A stretch of 18,016 nt of DNA from an uncultured Prevotella sp. (GCA_900547085.1 URFI01000016.1:1-18016), one strand, 5' to 3'. Numbered from the stretch's first letter, positions 7,431 to 14,095 are shown. The notes: generated from the letters alone by a model not told the origin. Numbers and translations: made by a program.

Positions 7431-8297
7431 ATGATGAAGAAAAATGCTTTTATATTACCCTTGTTGGCCGCAACATTACTTGTCACAGGCTGTGCCAGCA
7501 AGAAAGATTTAGAGAATTGTCAAACGGAGAACCGGGAGTTGACGAACAACTACATGACAGCCAAGGAACAACTGGCTGCCGCACAGGCTCGCGTTACCTC
7601 GCTGGAGGAACAACTTGCACAGCAAAAGAAAAACTATGCTGACTTACATAAGTCACTGGACAAGAGCTTATTGAACACCAGCTCCAACAACATCAACATC
7701 TCCAAGCTGGTTGATCAGATTAATGAGTCAAACCAATACATCCGTCATTTGGTGGAAGTGAAGTCAAAATCAGACTCGCTGAACATGGTGCTGACCAACA
7801 ACCTCACTCGTTCTTTGAGTCGTGAGGAGTTGAAAGAGGTTGACGTTCAGGTGCTCAAGGGCGTGGTATACATCAGCTTAGCCGACAATATGCTGTACAA
7901 GAGCGGCTCTTACGAGATTAATGACCGTGCTGCAGAGACGCTGAGCAAGATTGCCAAAATCATCATGGACTACAAGGATTACGATGTCTTGGTAGAGGGA
8001 AACACGGACAACGTGCCGGTAAACCAAAACAGTCCGCTGATGAAAAACATCCGCAACAACTGGGATTTGTCAACCCTTCGCGCATCGAGCGTGGTGCAGT
8101 TCTTGCAAAGCCACTATGGTGTTGATCCTAAACGAATGACTGCCGGCGGCCGTGGTGAGTACAATCCGCTGACAAGCAACAACACGGAATTGGGCAAACA
8201 GCGCAACCGCCGTACGCAAATCATCATCACACCGAAGCTCGACCAGTTCATGGATCTGATTGACAAGGCACCCGAGAACGAGGGTGTGGCGAAGTAA
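7431..8297 (+). CDS. OmpA-family peptidoglycan-binding lipoprotein
   Basis: Predicted outer-membrane lipoprotein of 288 aa that tethers the envelope to peptidoglycan. The signal peptide ends in the lipobox VTGC with lipidated Cys21. Residues about 25-75 are Glu/Gln/Ala-rich heptads (ENRELTNNYMTAKEQLAAAQ and onwards), a likely coiled coil. From about residue 140 comes an OmpA/MotB C-terminal domain: LVEGNTDNVPV (equivalent of GHTDN, with Asn for His), NWDLSTLRASSVVQFL, MTAGGRGEYNP and QRNRRTQIIITP, which contain the Asp and Arg that usually hold meso-diaminopimelate. ATG codons at 7431 and 7434 are both possible starts. The gene stands alone behind its own promoter and ends at a long hairpin. 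It is a structural relative of Pal/OmpA; no tol or pal genes are adjacent. Confidence 0.88.
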   Translation: MMKKNAFILPLLAATLLVTGCASKKDLENCQTENRELTNNYMTAKEQLAAAQARVTSLEEQLAQQKKNYADLHKSLDKSLLNTSSNNINISKLVDQINESNQYIRHLVEVKSKSDSLNMVLTNNLTRSLSREELKEVDVQVLKGVVYISLADNMLYKSGSYEINDRAAETLSKIAKIIMDYKDYDVLVEGNTDNVPVNQNSPLMKNIRNNWDLSTLRASSVVQFLQSHYGVDPKRMTAGGRGEYNPLTSNNTELGKQRNRRTQIIITPKLDQFMDLIDKAPENEGVAK

Positions 8298-8345
8298 CGC
8301 AACGATTTTCTGCCGATGCCGCAGGTCTTGGCAGGTAAGAATATA

Positions 8346-8392
8346 ACTGAAAGCGGGGGCGTTCCAAATGTTGGAACGCCCCCGCTTTCGGT
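8346..8392. terminator. Long hairpin between convergent ompA-like gene and trpS
   Basis: A 19-bp perfect stem (8349-8367 with 8371-8389), extended to 22 bp with one G-T pair, around the 3-nt loop ATG. Core GCGGGGGCGTTCC / GGAACGCCCCCGC. It lies between two convergent stops (8297 and 8418), so it probably terminates both transcripts, although neither side has a true T run. Confidence 0.8.
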
Positions 8393-8417
8393 ATTCATGC
8401 AGCCTTCGTCAGACCTG

Positions 8418-9404
8418 TTATGACCTGAATCCAATGATTCTACGCACCTCTTTCAAGGTAGCGCTGGCACTCTCGCGCGCCCGGTCGGCACCCTCTTTGG
8501 CTATCTTGTCCAGCAACTCCTTATTCGAAATGTATTCGTTAATCTTCTCTCTGATGGGAGCTACCGTCGCACAGATATCCGCTGCGATCTGTTTTTTCAG
8601 GTCTCCGTAGCGAATGCTGCAATCGTTCCACTTCTCATCAAAATAGTCGTATGTGTCTTGTGTCGAGCAAATTCGCAAGAACGTGAACAGATTTTCTATC
8701 ACTTCCGGCTTCTCACTGTTGGCCTTCTCGGGGCCACTGTCCGTAACGGCCTTCATCACTTTCTTCGAGATGGTCTTGTCATCATCGTGCAGATAGATGC
8801 AGTTTCCGGTGCTCTTCCCCATTTTTCCACTTCCATCCAGGCCAGGTACCTTCAAAGCCTGCGAGTTGAAATAGAAGTTTTGCGGTTCAGGAAAGAAGTC
8901 AACGCCATAGATTCTGTTGAAGCGCGAGGCGCACTTTCTCGCCATTTCCATGTTTTGTTCCTGATCTTTACCTACCGGAACCTTCTTTGCCCGATGCTGC
9001 AAGATGTCGGCTGCCATGAGCGTTGGGTATGTAAAGAGCCCCGCATTGACGTTGTCGGGCTGCTGACGCGCCTTCTCCTTAAACGTGGTGACGCGCCCCA
9101 ATTCGCCGATATAAGCGTTCATGTTGAGGTAAAGATACAATTCCAGCGTTTCTTTCACGTCACTCTGAACATAGATGGGAGCCTTTTGGGGATCGATGCC
9201 GCAGGCAAGATATTCAGCCAAAATGATGCGTGCGCTGTCTTGTATGTCTTCTGGTTTGGGTCGAGTGGTCAATGAATGCCAGTCTGCAATGAAAAACATG
9301 CAATCATACTTGTCCTGCATCTCTATGAAGCTCTTCACTGCACCGAAATAATTTCCCAGGTGTAAATAACCTGTCGGGCGTATTCCACTCACTACTTTTT
9401 CCAT
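8418..9404 (-). CDS. trpS: Tryptophan--tRNA ligase
   Basis: Class I aminoacyl-tRNA synthetase that charges tRNA-Trp with tryptophan in the cytoplasm. The 328-aa length is normal for bacterial TrpRS. The Rossmann-fold signatures are intact: SGIRPTGYLHLGNYFG, where HLGN (15-18) is the HIGH motif, and GKMGKS (KMGKS 194-198) is the KMSKS loop. ADWHSLTT, TYPTLMAADIL and PVGKDQEQNMEMAR are typical family segments lining the Trp/adenylate pocket. The start is fixed by the ATG at 9402-9404 just behind an A/T-rich leader of about 30 nt. It is transcribed alone, from a consensus promoter divergent from that of tRNA-Val. No upstream trp operon genes or T-box-like leader are seen. Confidence 0.96.
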   Translation of the reverse strand: MEKVVSGIRPTGYLHLGNYFGAVKSFIEMQDKYDCMFFIADWHSLTTRPKPEDIQDSARIILAEYLACGIDPQKAPIYVQSDVKETLELYLYLNMNAYIGELGRVTTFKEKARQQPDNVNAGLFTYPTLMAADILQHRAKKVPVGKDQEQNMEMARKCASRFNRIYGVDFFPEPQNFYFNSQALKVPGLDGSGKMGKSTGNCIYLHDDDKTISKKVMKAVTDSGPEKANSEKPEVIENLFTFLRICSTQDTYDYFDEKWNDCSIRYGDLKKQIAADICATVAPIREKINEYISNKELLDKIAKEGADRARESASATLKEVRRIIGFRS

Positions 9405-9437
9405 TATTTATTCCTTTTTTTAATTGATTATCATCTG

Positions 9438-9468
9438 CAAAGGTACATCAAATTGAACTCAACGCAAA
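9438..9468 (-). promoter_or_regulatory. Promoter of trpS
   Basis: On the minus strand: TTTG (complement at 9465-9468), 19 bp, then TACCTTTG (complement at 9438-9445), an exact Bacteroidota promoter. The transcript start should be near 9432, giving a leader of roughly 28 nt. Confidence 0.85.
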
Positions 9469-9484
9469 AAAATATAATCAAAAG

Positions 9485-9516
9485 TTTGGAGGTTATCAGA
9501 AAAAGGCATATCTTTG
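9485..9516 (+). promoter_or_regulatory. Promoter of tRNA-Val
   Basis: TTTG (9485-9488), 20 bp, then TATCTTTG (9509-9516), ending 23 bp before the first base of the tRNA. It is back-to-back with the trpS promoter. Confidence 0.85.
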
Positions 9517-9539
9517 CACCCGCTTACTTCAAGTAGCAA

Positions 9540-9614
9540 GGGCGTTTAGCTCAGCTGGTTTAGAGCATCTGCCTTACAAGCAGAGGGTCGGCGGTTCGAA
9601 TCCATCAACGCCCA
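9540..9614 (+). tRNA. tRNA-Val (anticodon TAC)
   Basis: Complete cloverleaf. Acceptor GGGCGTT (9540-9546) pairs with AACGCCC (9607-9613), with discriminator A9614. The D stem is GCTC/GAGC, and the anticodon stem TCTGC/GCAGA encloses loop CTTACAA with anticodon TAC (9575-9577), which reads GUA-type valine codons. The variable loop is 5 nt and the T loop is TTCGAAT. The T stem GGCGG/CCATC has a C9592-A9604 mismatch where a C-G pair would be normal. CCA is not encoded. It is flanked by its own promoter and terminator, so it is a single-gene unit. Confidence 0.95.
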
Positions 9615-9625
9615 CTGGGGTGTTT

Positions 9626-9661
9626 CCCTGTAATCCTTCGGGATTGCAGGGATATTTTTTT
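9626..9661 (+). terminator. Rho-independent terminator of tRNA-Val
   Basis: CCCTGTAATCC (9626-9636), loop TTCG, GGATTGCAGGG (9641-9651), an 11-bp stem with one G-T wobble and a stable UUCG-type loop, followed by T7 (9655-9661). It lies 12 bp after the tRNA. Confidence 0.93.
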
Positions 9662-9734
9662 GGCCATTATGTTCCCACCGCCTCGCCCACCAACTTTTTA
9701 TCAATTTGTAAATCAACGAGTTACTATCACCTTT

Positions 9735-9822
9735 CAATAGCATTGAGTTTGCCGGCCAATTGCATTGAGCTTGGCGGCCAATAGCAATGAGTTTGCTGGC
9801 CAAAAGCTATGACTTTGTTTTT
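9735..9822. repeat. 22-bp tandem minisatellite (3 clear units plus 1 degenerate)
   Basis: Units start at 9735, 9757, 9779 and 9801. Consensus: CAATAGCATTGAG then TTTGCCGGC; the fourth copy keeps only its first part (CAAAAGCTATGACTTTG). Unit junctions form short palindromes such as TTGGC-G-GCCAA. No promoter or gene is associated with it. Confidence 0.85.
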
Positions 9823-9870
9823 CATCCGCATATCAATCATTTGTTTCAACAACGAATTGAACCAATAAAA

Positions 9871-9927
9871 CAAATTCGATTGTTTGAAATCAATGAACGC
9901 CAGCGTTCACCTAATCAAACGAATTTG
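9871..9927. repeat. 57-nt bulged inverted repeat (hairpin)
   Basis: Outer arms CAAATTCG (9871-9878) and TTTGA (9883-9887) pair continuously with TCAAACGAATTTG (9915-9927), leaving a 4-nt ATTG bulge. After an internal loop an apical 7-bp stem TGAACGC / GCGTTCA (9894-9900 with 9903-9909) has only two loop bases. No T run follows and no gene depends on it directly. Confidence 0.75.
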
Positions 9928-10133
9928 GCAAACACATGCAGCATGTTCATGCCGATAGATTTGTTTCATTGGCAGAACGCTTGCATTCATTGTCTTGTTT
10001 ACTTCATTCACTTACATTTGTTACATTTGCTGTTCAACAATATTATCCTTCAATGAAAGAGCCGTAAAAACGGATGCCCCATTTTGATTCAAATTAACGA
10101 AAAATAGGACAGCCCATGCCCATGCATTGGTAT
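9928..10133. other. AT-rich intergenic stretch before nnrE-nnrD
   Basis: With the preceding minisatellite and hairpin this completes a gene-free gap of about 490 bp after the tRNA terminator. It has AT-rich, low-complexity sequence (ACATTTGTTACATTTG at 10014-10029) and no credible gene or RNA. Confidence 0.5.
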
Positions 10134-10149
10134 TATTTTTGTATTTTTG
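10134..10149 (+). promoter_or_regulatory. Tandem -7 promoter boxes of nnrE-nnrD
   Basis: TATTTTTG occurs twice back to back (10134-10141 and 10142-10149), each matching TAnnTTTG. No TTTG is found at the usual -33 distance for either. The second box ends five bases before the ATG at 10155, pointing to a very short leader. Confidence 0.6.
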
Positions 10150-10154
10150 CAAGG

Positions 10155-11672
10155 ATGAAGATATTTACAAGTGCTCAGATACATGAGCTTGACCAACATA
10201 CCATTGCGCACGAACCCATTAAAAGCATCGACTTGATGGAACGCGCAGCACAGGCTTTAACCCAAGCCATTACCGATGAGTGGACCAACCGCACGCCCGT
10301 CGTGGTGTTTGCCGGTCCGGGAAACAACGGAGGCGATGCGCTGGCCGTGGCTCGCATGCTGACGGAAAAAGGTTACACGGTGAGTGTTTACCTGTTCAAC
10401 ACCAGCAACAAGCTGTCGGAAGACTGTGCCATTAACAAGAAACGCATCGTAGAGGCGAAAAAAGCAGACCTGTTCAAGGAGATTACGCTCAACTTTGAGC
10501 CGCCCACACTGGACGCTGACACCCTGGTGGTGGATGGTCTTTTTGGTTCGGGACTTAACAAACCGCTCAACGGCGGCTTTGCCTCGCTGGTGAAATACAT
10601 CAATCAGTCGCCTTGTCAGGTGGTGAGTATCGACCTACCATCGGGACTGCTGCCCGAGGACAACACGTTCAACGTGCGCTCACATATCGTCAAGGCCAAC
10701 CTAACCTTGACGCTACAACAAAAGAAACTGGCCATGATGCTGCCCGACATGCAATGCTTTCTTGGCCGCGTGAAGGTGCTGGACATCCGGTTGTCCGAGG
10801 AGTTTATCAACAAGACGGACGCGACTTACACCATCGTAGAAGAGCAAGACGTGCGGCAAAAACTGCTGCGTAGGCCCTGCACGGCGCACAAAGGCGACAT
10901 GGGACACGCGCTCTTGGTGGCCGGCAGCTATGGCATGGCCGGCGCAGCCGTATTGGCAACGAGGGCATGTCTGCGAGTTGGCGTAGGAAAGGTAACGGTA
11001 TGCTCGCCCCAACGCAACAACGACATCCTGCAAATCAGCGTTCCGGAAGCGATAATGCACGCCGATGCCGACGAGAATGTGTTCAGCGAGCCGGTCGATA
11101 CTGACGACTTTGATGCCTTGGGTATCGGTCCCGGACTGGGACAGGATGAGACTACGGCCATCGCCATGATTGCTCAGGTGCGCCGCGCACAGTGTCCTGT
11201 GGTAGTTGATGCCGATGCCCTGAACATGCTGGGTACGCACCGTGCATGGATACAGCAGCTGCCCAAGAACATCATCCTGACGCCACACCCCAAAGAGTTC
11301 GACCGACTGGTGGGCAATACTTGTGGGGGTGGCTACGAAAGACTGCAAAAGGCCATCGAACTGGCCCAACGTCTGCATGGCTATGTGTTGCTGAAAGGGC
11401 ATCACACGGCACTCTGTCTGCCCGACGGTCACGTCATCTTCAACGCCACCGGCAATGCGGGAATGGCCACGGCGGGCAGTGGCGACGTGCTAACGGGCAT
11501 CATCACGGGGCTGGCGGCGCGTGGGTATCAACCGGCTGACGCCTGCGCCGTGGGCATGTACCTACACGGACTGGCGGGCGACTTGGCCGCCAAAGAACTG
11601 GGACAGGAGAGCATGACGGCCGGCGACATCGTGCGCTTCATTCCACAAGCATTCAAACGATTAAACGACTAA
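10155..11672 (+). CDS. nnrD: Bifunctional NAD(P)H-hydrate epimerase / ADP-dependent NAD(P)HX dehydratase
   Basis: Repair enzyme that converts damaged, hydrated NADH and NADPH back to the active cofactors: the N-terminal YjeF_N domain (NnrE) epimerises R-NAD(P)HX and the C-terminal ribokinase-like domain (NnrD) dehydrates the S form using ADP. It is a fusion of 505 aa. N-terminal motifs are FAGPGNNGGDALAVAR, VDGLFGSGLNKPL and VSIDLPSGL. C-terminal motifs are KGDMGHALLVAGSYGMAGAA, IGPGLG, VVDADALNML, LTPHPKEFDRL and NAGMATAGSGDVLTG, the last being the ADP/anion-hole segment. I place the start at ATG 10155 (MKIFTSAQIHELD), because thirteen extra upstream residues would be encoded across the promoter boxes. 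The DUF4831 gene follows after 3 bp in an evident operon. Confidence 0.94.
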   Translation: MKIFTSAQIHELDQHTIAHEPIKSIDLMERAAQALTQAITDEWTNRTPVVVFAGPGNNGGDALAVARMLTEKGYTVSVYLFNTSNKLSEDCAINKKRIVEAKKADLFKEITLNFEPPTLDADTLVVDGLFGSGLNKPLNGGFASLVKYINQSPCQVVSIDLPSGLLPEDNTFNVRSHIVKANLTLTLQQKKLAMMLPDMQCFLGRVKVLDIRLSEEFINKTDATYTIVEEQDVRQKLLRRPCTAHKGDMGHALLVAGSYGMAGAAVLATRACLRVGVGKVTVCSPQRNNDILQISVPEAIMHADADENVFSEPVDTDDFDALGIGPGLGQDETTAIAMIAQVRRAQCPVVVDADALNMLGTHRAWIQQLPKNIILTPHPKEFDRLVGNTCGGGYERLQKAIELAQRLHGYVLLKGHHTALCLPDGHVIFNATGNAGMATAGSGDVLTGIITGLAARGYQPADACAVGMYLHGLAGDLAAKELGQESMTAGDIVRFIPQAFKRLND

Positions 11673-11675
11673 GAC

Positions 11676-12722
11676 ATGAATAAGCTCATTTTATCAACCC
11701 TGCTTCTGGCTTTCTGCCACGCTACGGCACAGGCTCAGATACCAACAGAGGGGGTTACTTACTTCCTTCCGAAGACGGCTTTGCGCTTCTCATTGCTCAT
11801 CGAGAAAACCACTTTCACGCCAGGTGAATATGCCCGATATTCTGAAAGATTCATCAAGACACCCGTAAACGACCAGCCTACGACGACTTACCGCATCGTG
11901 GCGACACAGATGGACACCTACGCGGTGCCCGATTCGGCCAAACAATTCACGGCTACCATCGACAAGAAACACAGTATCGTGAGTGTGAGTCGCGACCAAA
12001 ACGGGGTCATCATGGCCGTGAACGACAAACCGAGAGCAGTGGAGAGCCAACCTGCGTTCAAGCCAGCGCGCAAGCCTACGCCCATCGACCCGGCCAAATA
12101 CATGACGGCAGAGATGTTGGCGGCGGGCAGTAGTGCCAAGACCGCCGAGCTGATTGCACAGGACATCTACGACATTCGCGACAGCAAGAACCAGCTTTCG
12201 CGCGGCGAAGCCGAATTCATGCCAAAGGATGGCGAGCAGCTGAAGATTATGCTGAACAACCTGAACGTGCAGGAAAAGGCCATGCTGCGGTTCTTCCAAG
12301 GCACCACAACCATAGATACCATGCAGGTGTTTGTTGATTATGTACCGACGAAAGAGGTGGACAAGGTGCTGCTCTTCCGCTTTTCCAAGCACTTGGGCAT
12401 GGTGGATCAAGACGATTTGGGGGGCGCGCCCTACTACATCAGCATTCAGGATGAACAGGTAATACCAACATTGAAGGTGCCCGTTGAAGTGAAGAAAAAA
12501 AACAAACGCGACGTGGGCATCAACGTAAATCTGCCGGGAAAAATCAAAATCACGCTGTACAAAGAAGAACAGCCGGCATCAACCTTTGAGACTTATGCAG
12601 CCCAGTATGGCCGCGTGGAGAACCTAAGCGGCGAGCTGTGGGGCAAGAAATTCACCACACACATCGTGCTCAACCCCGTGACCGGTAACGTGGAGCACCT
12701 CGAAACCGAGGCACTTGATTAA
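11676..12722 (+). CDS. DUF4831 family exported protein
   Basis: A 348-aa protein with a clear Sec signal peptide (about residues 1-20, ending in TAQAQ) and no lipobox, so periplasmic or outer-membrane associated. The body fits DUF4831, a Bacteroidota family of unknown function. Recognisable parts are EGVTYFLPKTALRFSLLIEKTTFTPGEY near the N-terminus, a Pro/Lys-rich linker around residues 125-140, KTAELIAQDIYDIRDSKNQLSRGEAEFMPKDG in the middle, and an ILNPVTG-like end (HIVLNPVTGNVEHLE). No catalytic motif is visible. It starts 3 bp after nnrE-nnrD and must share its transcript, but the link between cofactor repair and an exported protein is unclear and may be only co-expression. Confidence 0.85.
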   Translation: MNKLILSTLLLAFCHATAQAQIPTEGVTYFLPKTALRFSLLIEKTTFTPGEYARYSERFIKTPVNDQPTTTYRIVATQMDTYAVPDSAKQFTATIDKKHSIVSVSRDQNGVIMAVNDKPRAVESQPAFKPARKPTPIDPAKYMTAEMLAAGSSAKTAELIAQDIYDIRDSKNQLSRGEAEFMPKDGEQLKIMLNNLNVQEKAMLRFFQGTTTIDTMQVFVDYVPTKEVDKVLLFRFSKHLGMVDQDDLGGAPYYISIQDEQVIPTLKVPVEVKKKNKRDVGINVNLPGKIKITLYKEEQPASTFETYAAQYGRVENLSGELWGKKFTTHIVLNPVTGNVEHLETEALD

Positions 12723-12993
12723 GCAGAGCAGCGCAGTAACGAGGTGAAGCCAATGGGCTTGGCATGCGAGAGATAACAATTCAGCAATAAAAATCCAAAT
12801 ACTACTGCTTACACGGCATCGACAGAAAGCCCAACAATACATAGTCTGGCATAACGACCCGCAAGGGATATACAGAGAAGAGTACCCCTTGAAATGCAAC
12901 AAGCCCACAGCCATGTGCATTTGGGTACGCACTGAAAAGGCAAAAGCACAAACTTCGGGGCAACACTCTGGGTTACGATGCTCCGATAACATG
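12723..12993. other. Intergenic region after DUF4831 with bulged hairpin
   Basis: No gene is seen. A hairpin at 12882-12928 pairs GTACCC and AAATGCA with TGCATTTGGGTAC, with a 4-nt CTTG bulge on the 5' arm and a 17-nt loop. The segment ends in a degenerate copy of the neighbouring repeat core (AGGCAAAAGC at 12938-12947). No T-run terminator for the nnrE-nnrD operon was found. Confidence 0.6.
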
Positions 12994-13191
12994 CGCCTCG
13001 AAGAGGTAAAAGCCTATAGCCCGGAGCGACAAATTGGATGATGACGCATCGCTAACGTTCGTATAGAAGAGGCTAAAGCTTACAGCCCAGAGCGAAAAAT
13101 TGGCTAATGACGCATCGCTAACGTCCGTATAGAAGAGGTAAAAGCTCATAGTCCAAAGCGAAAAATTGGATGATGACGCATCGCTAACGTT
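12994..13191. repeat. Three 66-bp tandem repeats
   Basis: Units at 12994-13059, 13060-13125 and 13126-13191 share GAAGAGG-T/C-(A/T)AAAGC near the start, a CGAAAAATTGG-like middle and ATGACGCATCGCTAACGT at the end. A fourth unit begins at 13192 but diverges after about 33 bp into an inverted-repeat structure. Differences between units are scattered point changes. Confidence 0.9.
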
Positions 13192-13389
13192 CGCCTCGAA
13201 GAGGCAAAAGCTTATAGCCCAGGGTATCACCCTGGGGTAAACATCCGTACGATGGCTTGCGCCCTGTAAGGGCAAAAGCACTACATATCAAAACATTACG
13301 CATGCTTTTGCCCTTACAGGGCGTATCCCCGCCCCCCACAATCACCCGAGGCGTTGCCCCGGGCTATAGGCTTTTGCCTCTTTGAGGCG
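13192..13389. repeat. Nested inverted repeats, REP/BIME-like cluster
   Basis: Outer arms of 33 bp (13192-13224 with 13357-13389) are inverted and match at 30 of 33 positions. Inside lie perfect 21-bp inverted arms (13260-13280 with 13303-13323) around a 22-nt loop, and a 7-bp hairpin CCCAGGG/CCCTGGG (13218-13236). The core (A/G)GGCAAAAGC occurs here twice in each direction. With the tandem units and a copy at 12938 there are eight cores in about 440 bp. The arrangement resembles clustered REP elements next to a Y1 transposase. Confidence 0.85.
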
Positions 13390-13410
13390 CACATTACATT
13401 TAATATTCAA

Positions 13411-13545
13411 ACCAAATCAATATTTACTATACGAACAATACAAACGACATTCATCACTAATCAAAACTTACTATGCGCACAATAAACACGACATTCAACC
13501 CAAACCAATATTGACTATACGCCCATCACACATAACATTCACCGC
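13411..13545. repeat. Three degenerate 44-bp tandem repeats upstream of the transposase
   Basis: Anchor words recur at exact 44-bp steps: ACTATACG/ACTATGCG/ACTATACG at 13426, 13470 and 13514, and ACGACATTCA-like at 13444, 13488 and 13532. The surrounding sequence is AT-rich and A/C-biased on the plus strand. The last unit ends about 95 bp before the transposase start. Confidence 0.75.
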
Positions 13546-13639
13546 AAATAAAAAATTATTGCCATCATGCGCAATATCCAATTTAATAATACCACTTCAC
13601 ATAATCAACCAACCTTAACCTACCATCTTTTACAAAATC

Positions 13640-14095
13640 ATGTCGCAATCATTAACTAAAATCTATATACATCTTATATTTCATGTAAAAACAACAAGTG
13701 CATTAATAAGGAAAATTGATTTGCCTCGTGTTCACCAATATATCGGACAACTAGTAAACACTACGGGGTGTAACGTTATACGTGTCGGTGGTATTGAAGA
13801 CCATGTACATATACTGTTTGCTTTCAACAAGAATGAAACGATAGTCCATGTCGTAGAAGAGATTAAACGCAACAGCAGTAGGTGGATAAAAACGATAGAC
13901 AACCATTATAAACAATTTGCATGGCAGGGAGGATATGCCGCATTCTCCGTCAGTCAATCTATGGTTAATCAAACATTAGCGTATATCAGTCAGCAGGCAG
14001 AACACCACAAGAAAATATCATTTCAAGAAGAATACACCCGCTTTCTGAAGCTTCATCATGTTGACTATGATGAACAACAGGTGTTTACTGATTAG
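13640..14095 (+). CDS. IS200/RAYT-like HUH (Y1) transposase
   Basis: Single-strand DNA transposase of the Y1/TnpA fold (IS200/IS605 and REP-associated tyrosine transposases), 151 aa, about full family length. Seen in order: the opening strand LTKIYIHLIFHVK; the metal-binding HUH motif GGIEDHVHILF (His55, His57); the helix VVEEIKRNSSRWIK; WQGGYAAFSVSQS; and the catalytic tyrosine Tyr115 in LAYISQQAEHHKK, followed by FQEEYTRFLKLHHVDYDE, a C-terminus common in Bacteroidota stand-alone copies. All key residues are intact, so it may be active. Its base composition is visibly more AT-rich than the flanking genes. No tnpB or second transposition gene is adjacent. Upstream are tandem repeats and the inverted-repeat cluster, and a hairpin overlaps its stop. 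RAYT versus IS200 assignment is not settled by sequence reading. Confidence 0.88.
   Translation: MSQSLTKIYIHLIFHVKTTSALIRKIDLPRVHQYIGQLVNTTGCNVIRVGGIEDHVHILFAFNKNETIVHVVEEIKRNSSRWIKTIDNHYKQFAWQGGYAAFSVSQSMVNQTLAYISQQAEHHKKISFQEEYTRFLKLHHVDYDEQQVFTD

Noticed and set aside
9405..9437. T-box or trp-attenuator leader for trpS
   Set aside because: The promoter leaves only about 28 nt of leader, too short for either, and no such motif is present.
9546..9803. Minus-strand 85-codon open frame crossing the tRNA
   Set aside because: Its end (SNRRPSACKADALNQL) is the familiar antisense translation of a tRNA gene, so it is spurious.
9787..10056. Plus-strand 89-codon open frame after the 22-bp repeats
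   Set aside because: It starts inside a minisatellite unit, runs through the hairpin, has a composition rich in His/Leu/Ile from AT-rich DNA, and resembles no family I know.
12973..13281. Minus-strand open frame of 102 codons with three 22-residue repeats (like FYLFYTDVSDAS)
   Set aside because: It is open only because the 66-bp DNA repeat is a multiple of three; it begins in the palindrome cluster, has no promoter box or lipobox, and its sequence is explained by the DNA repeats.
13382..13618. Plus-strand 78-codon open frame upstream of the transposase
   Set aside because: It lies wholly in the degenerate 44-bp repeats, has no recognisable domain and ends just before the transposase; more likely non-coding.
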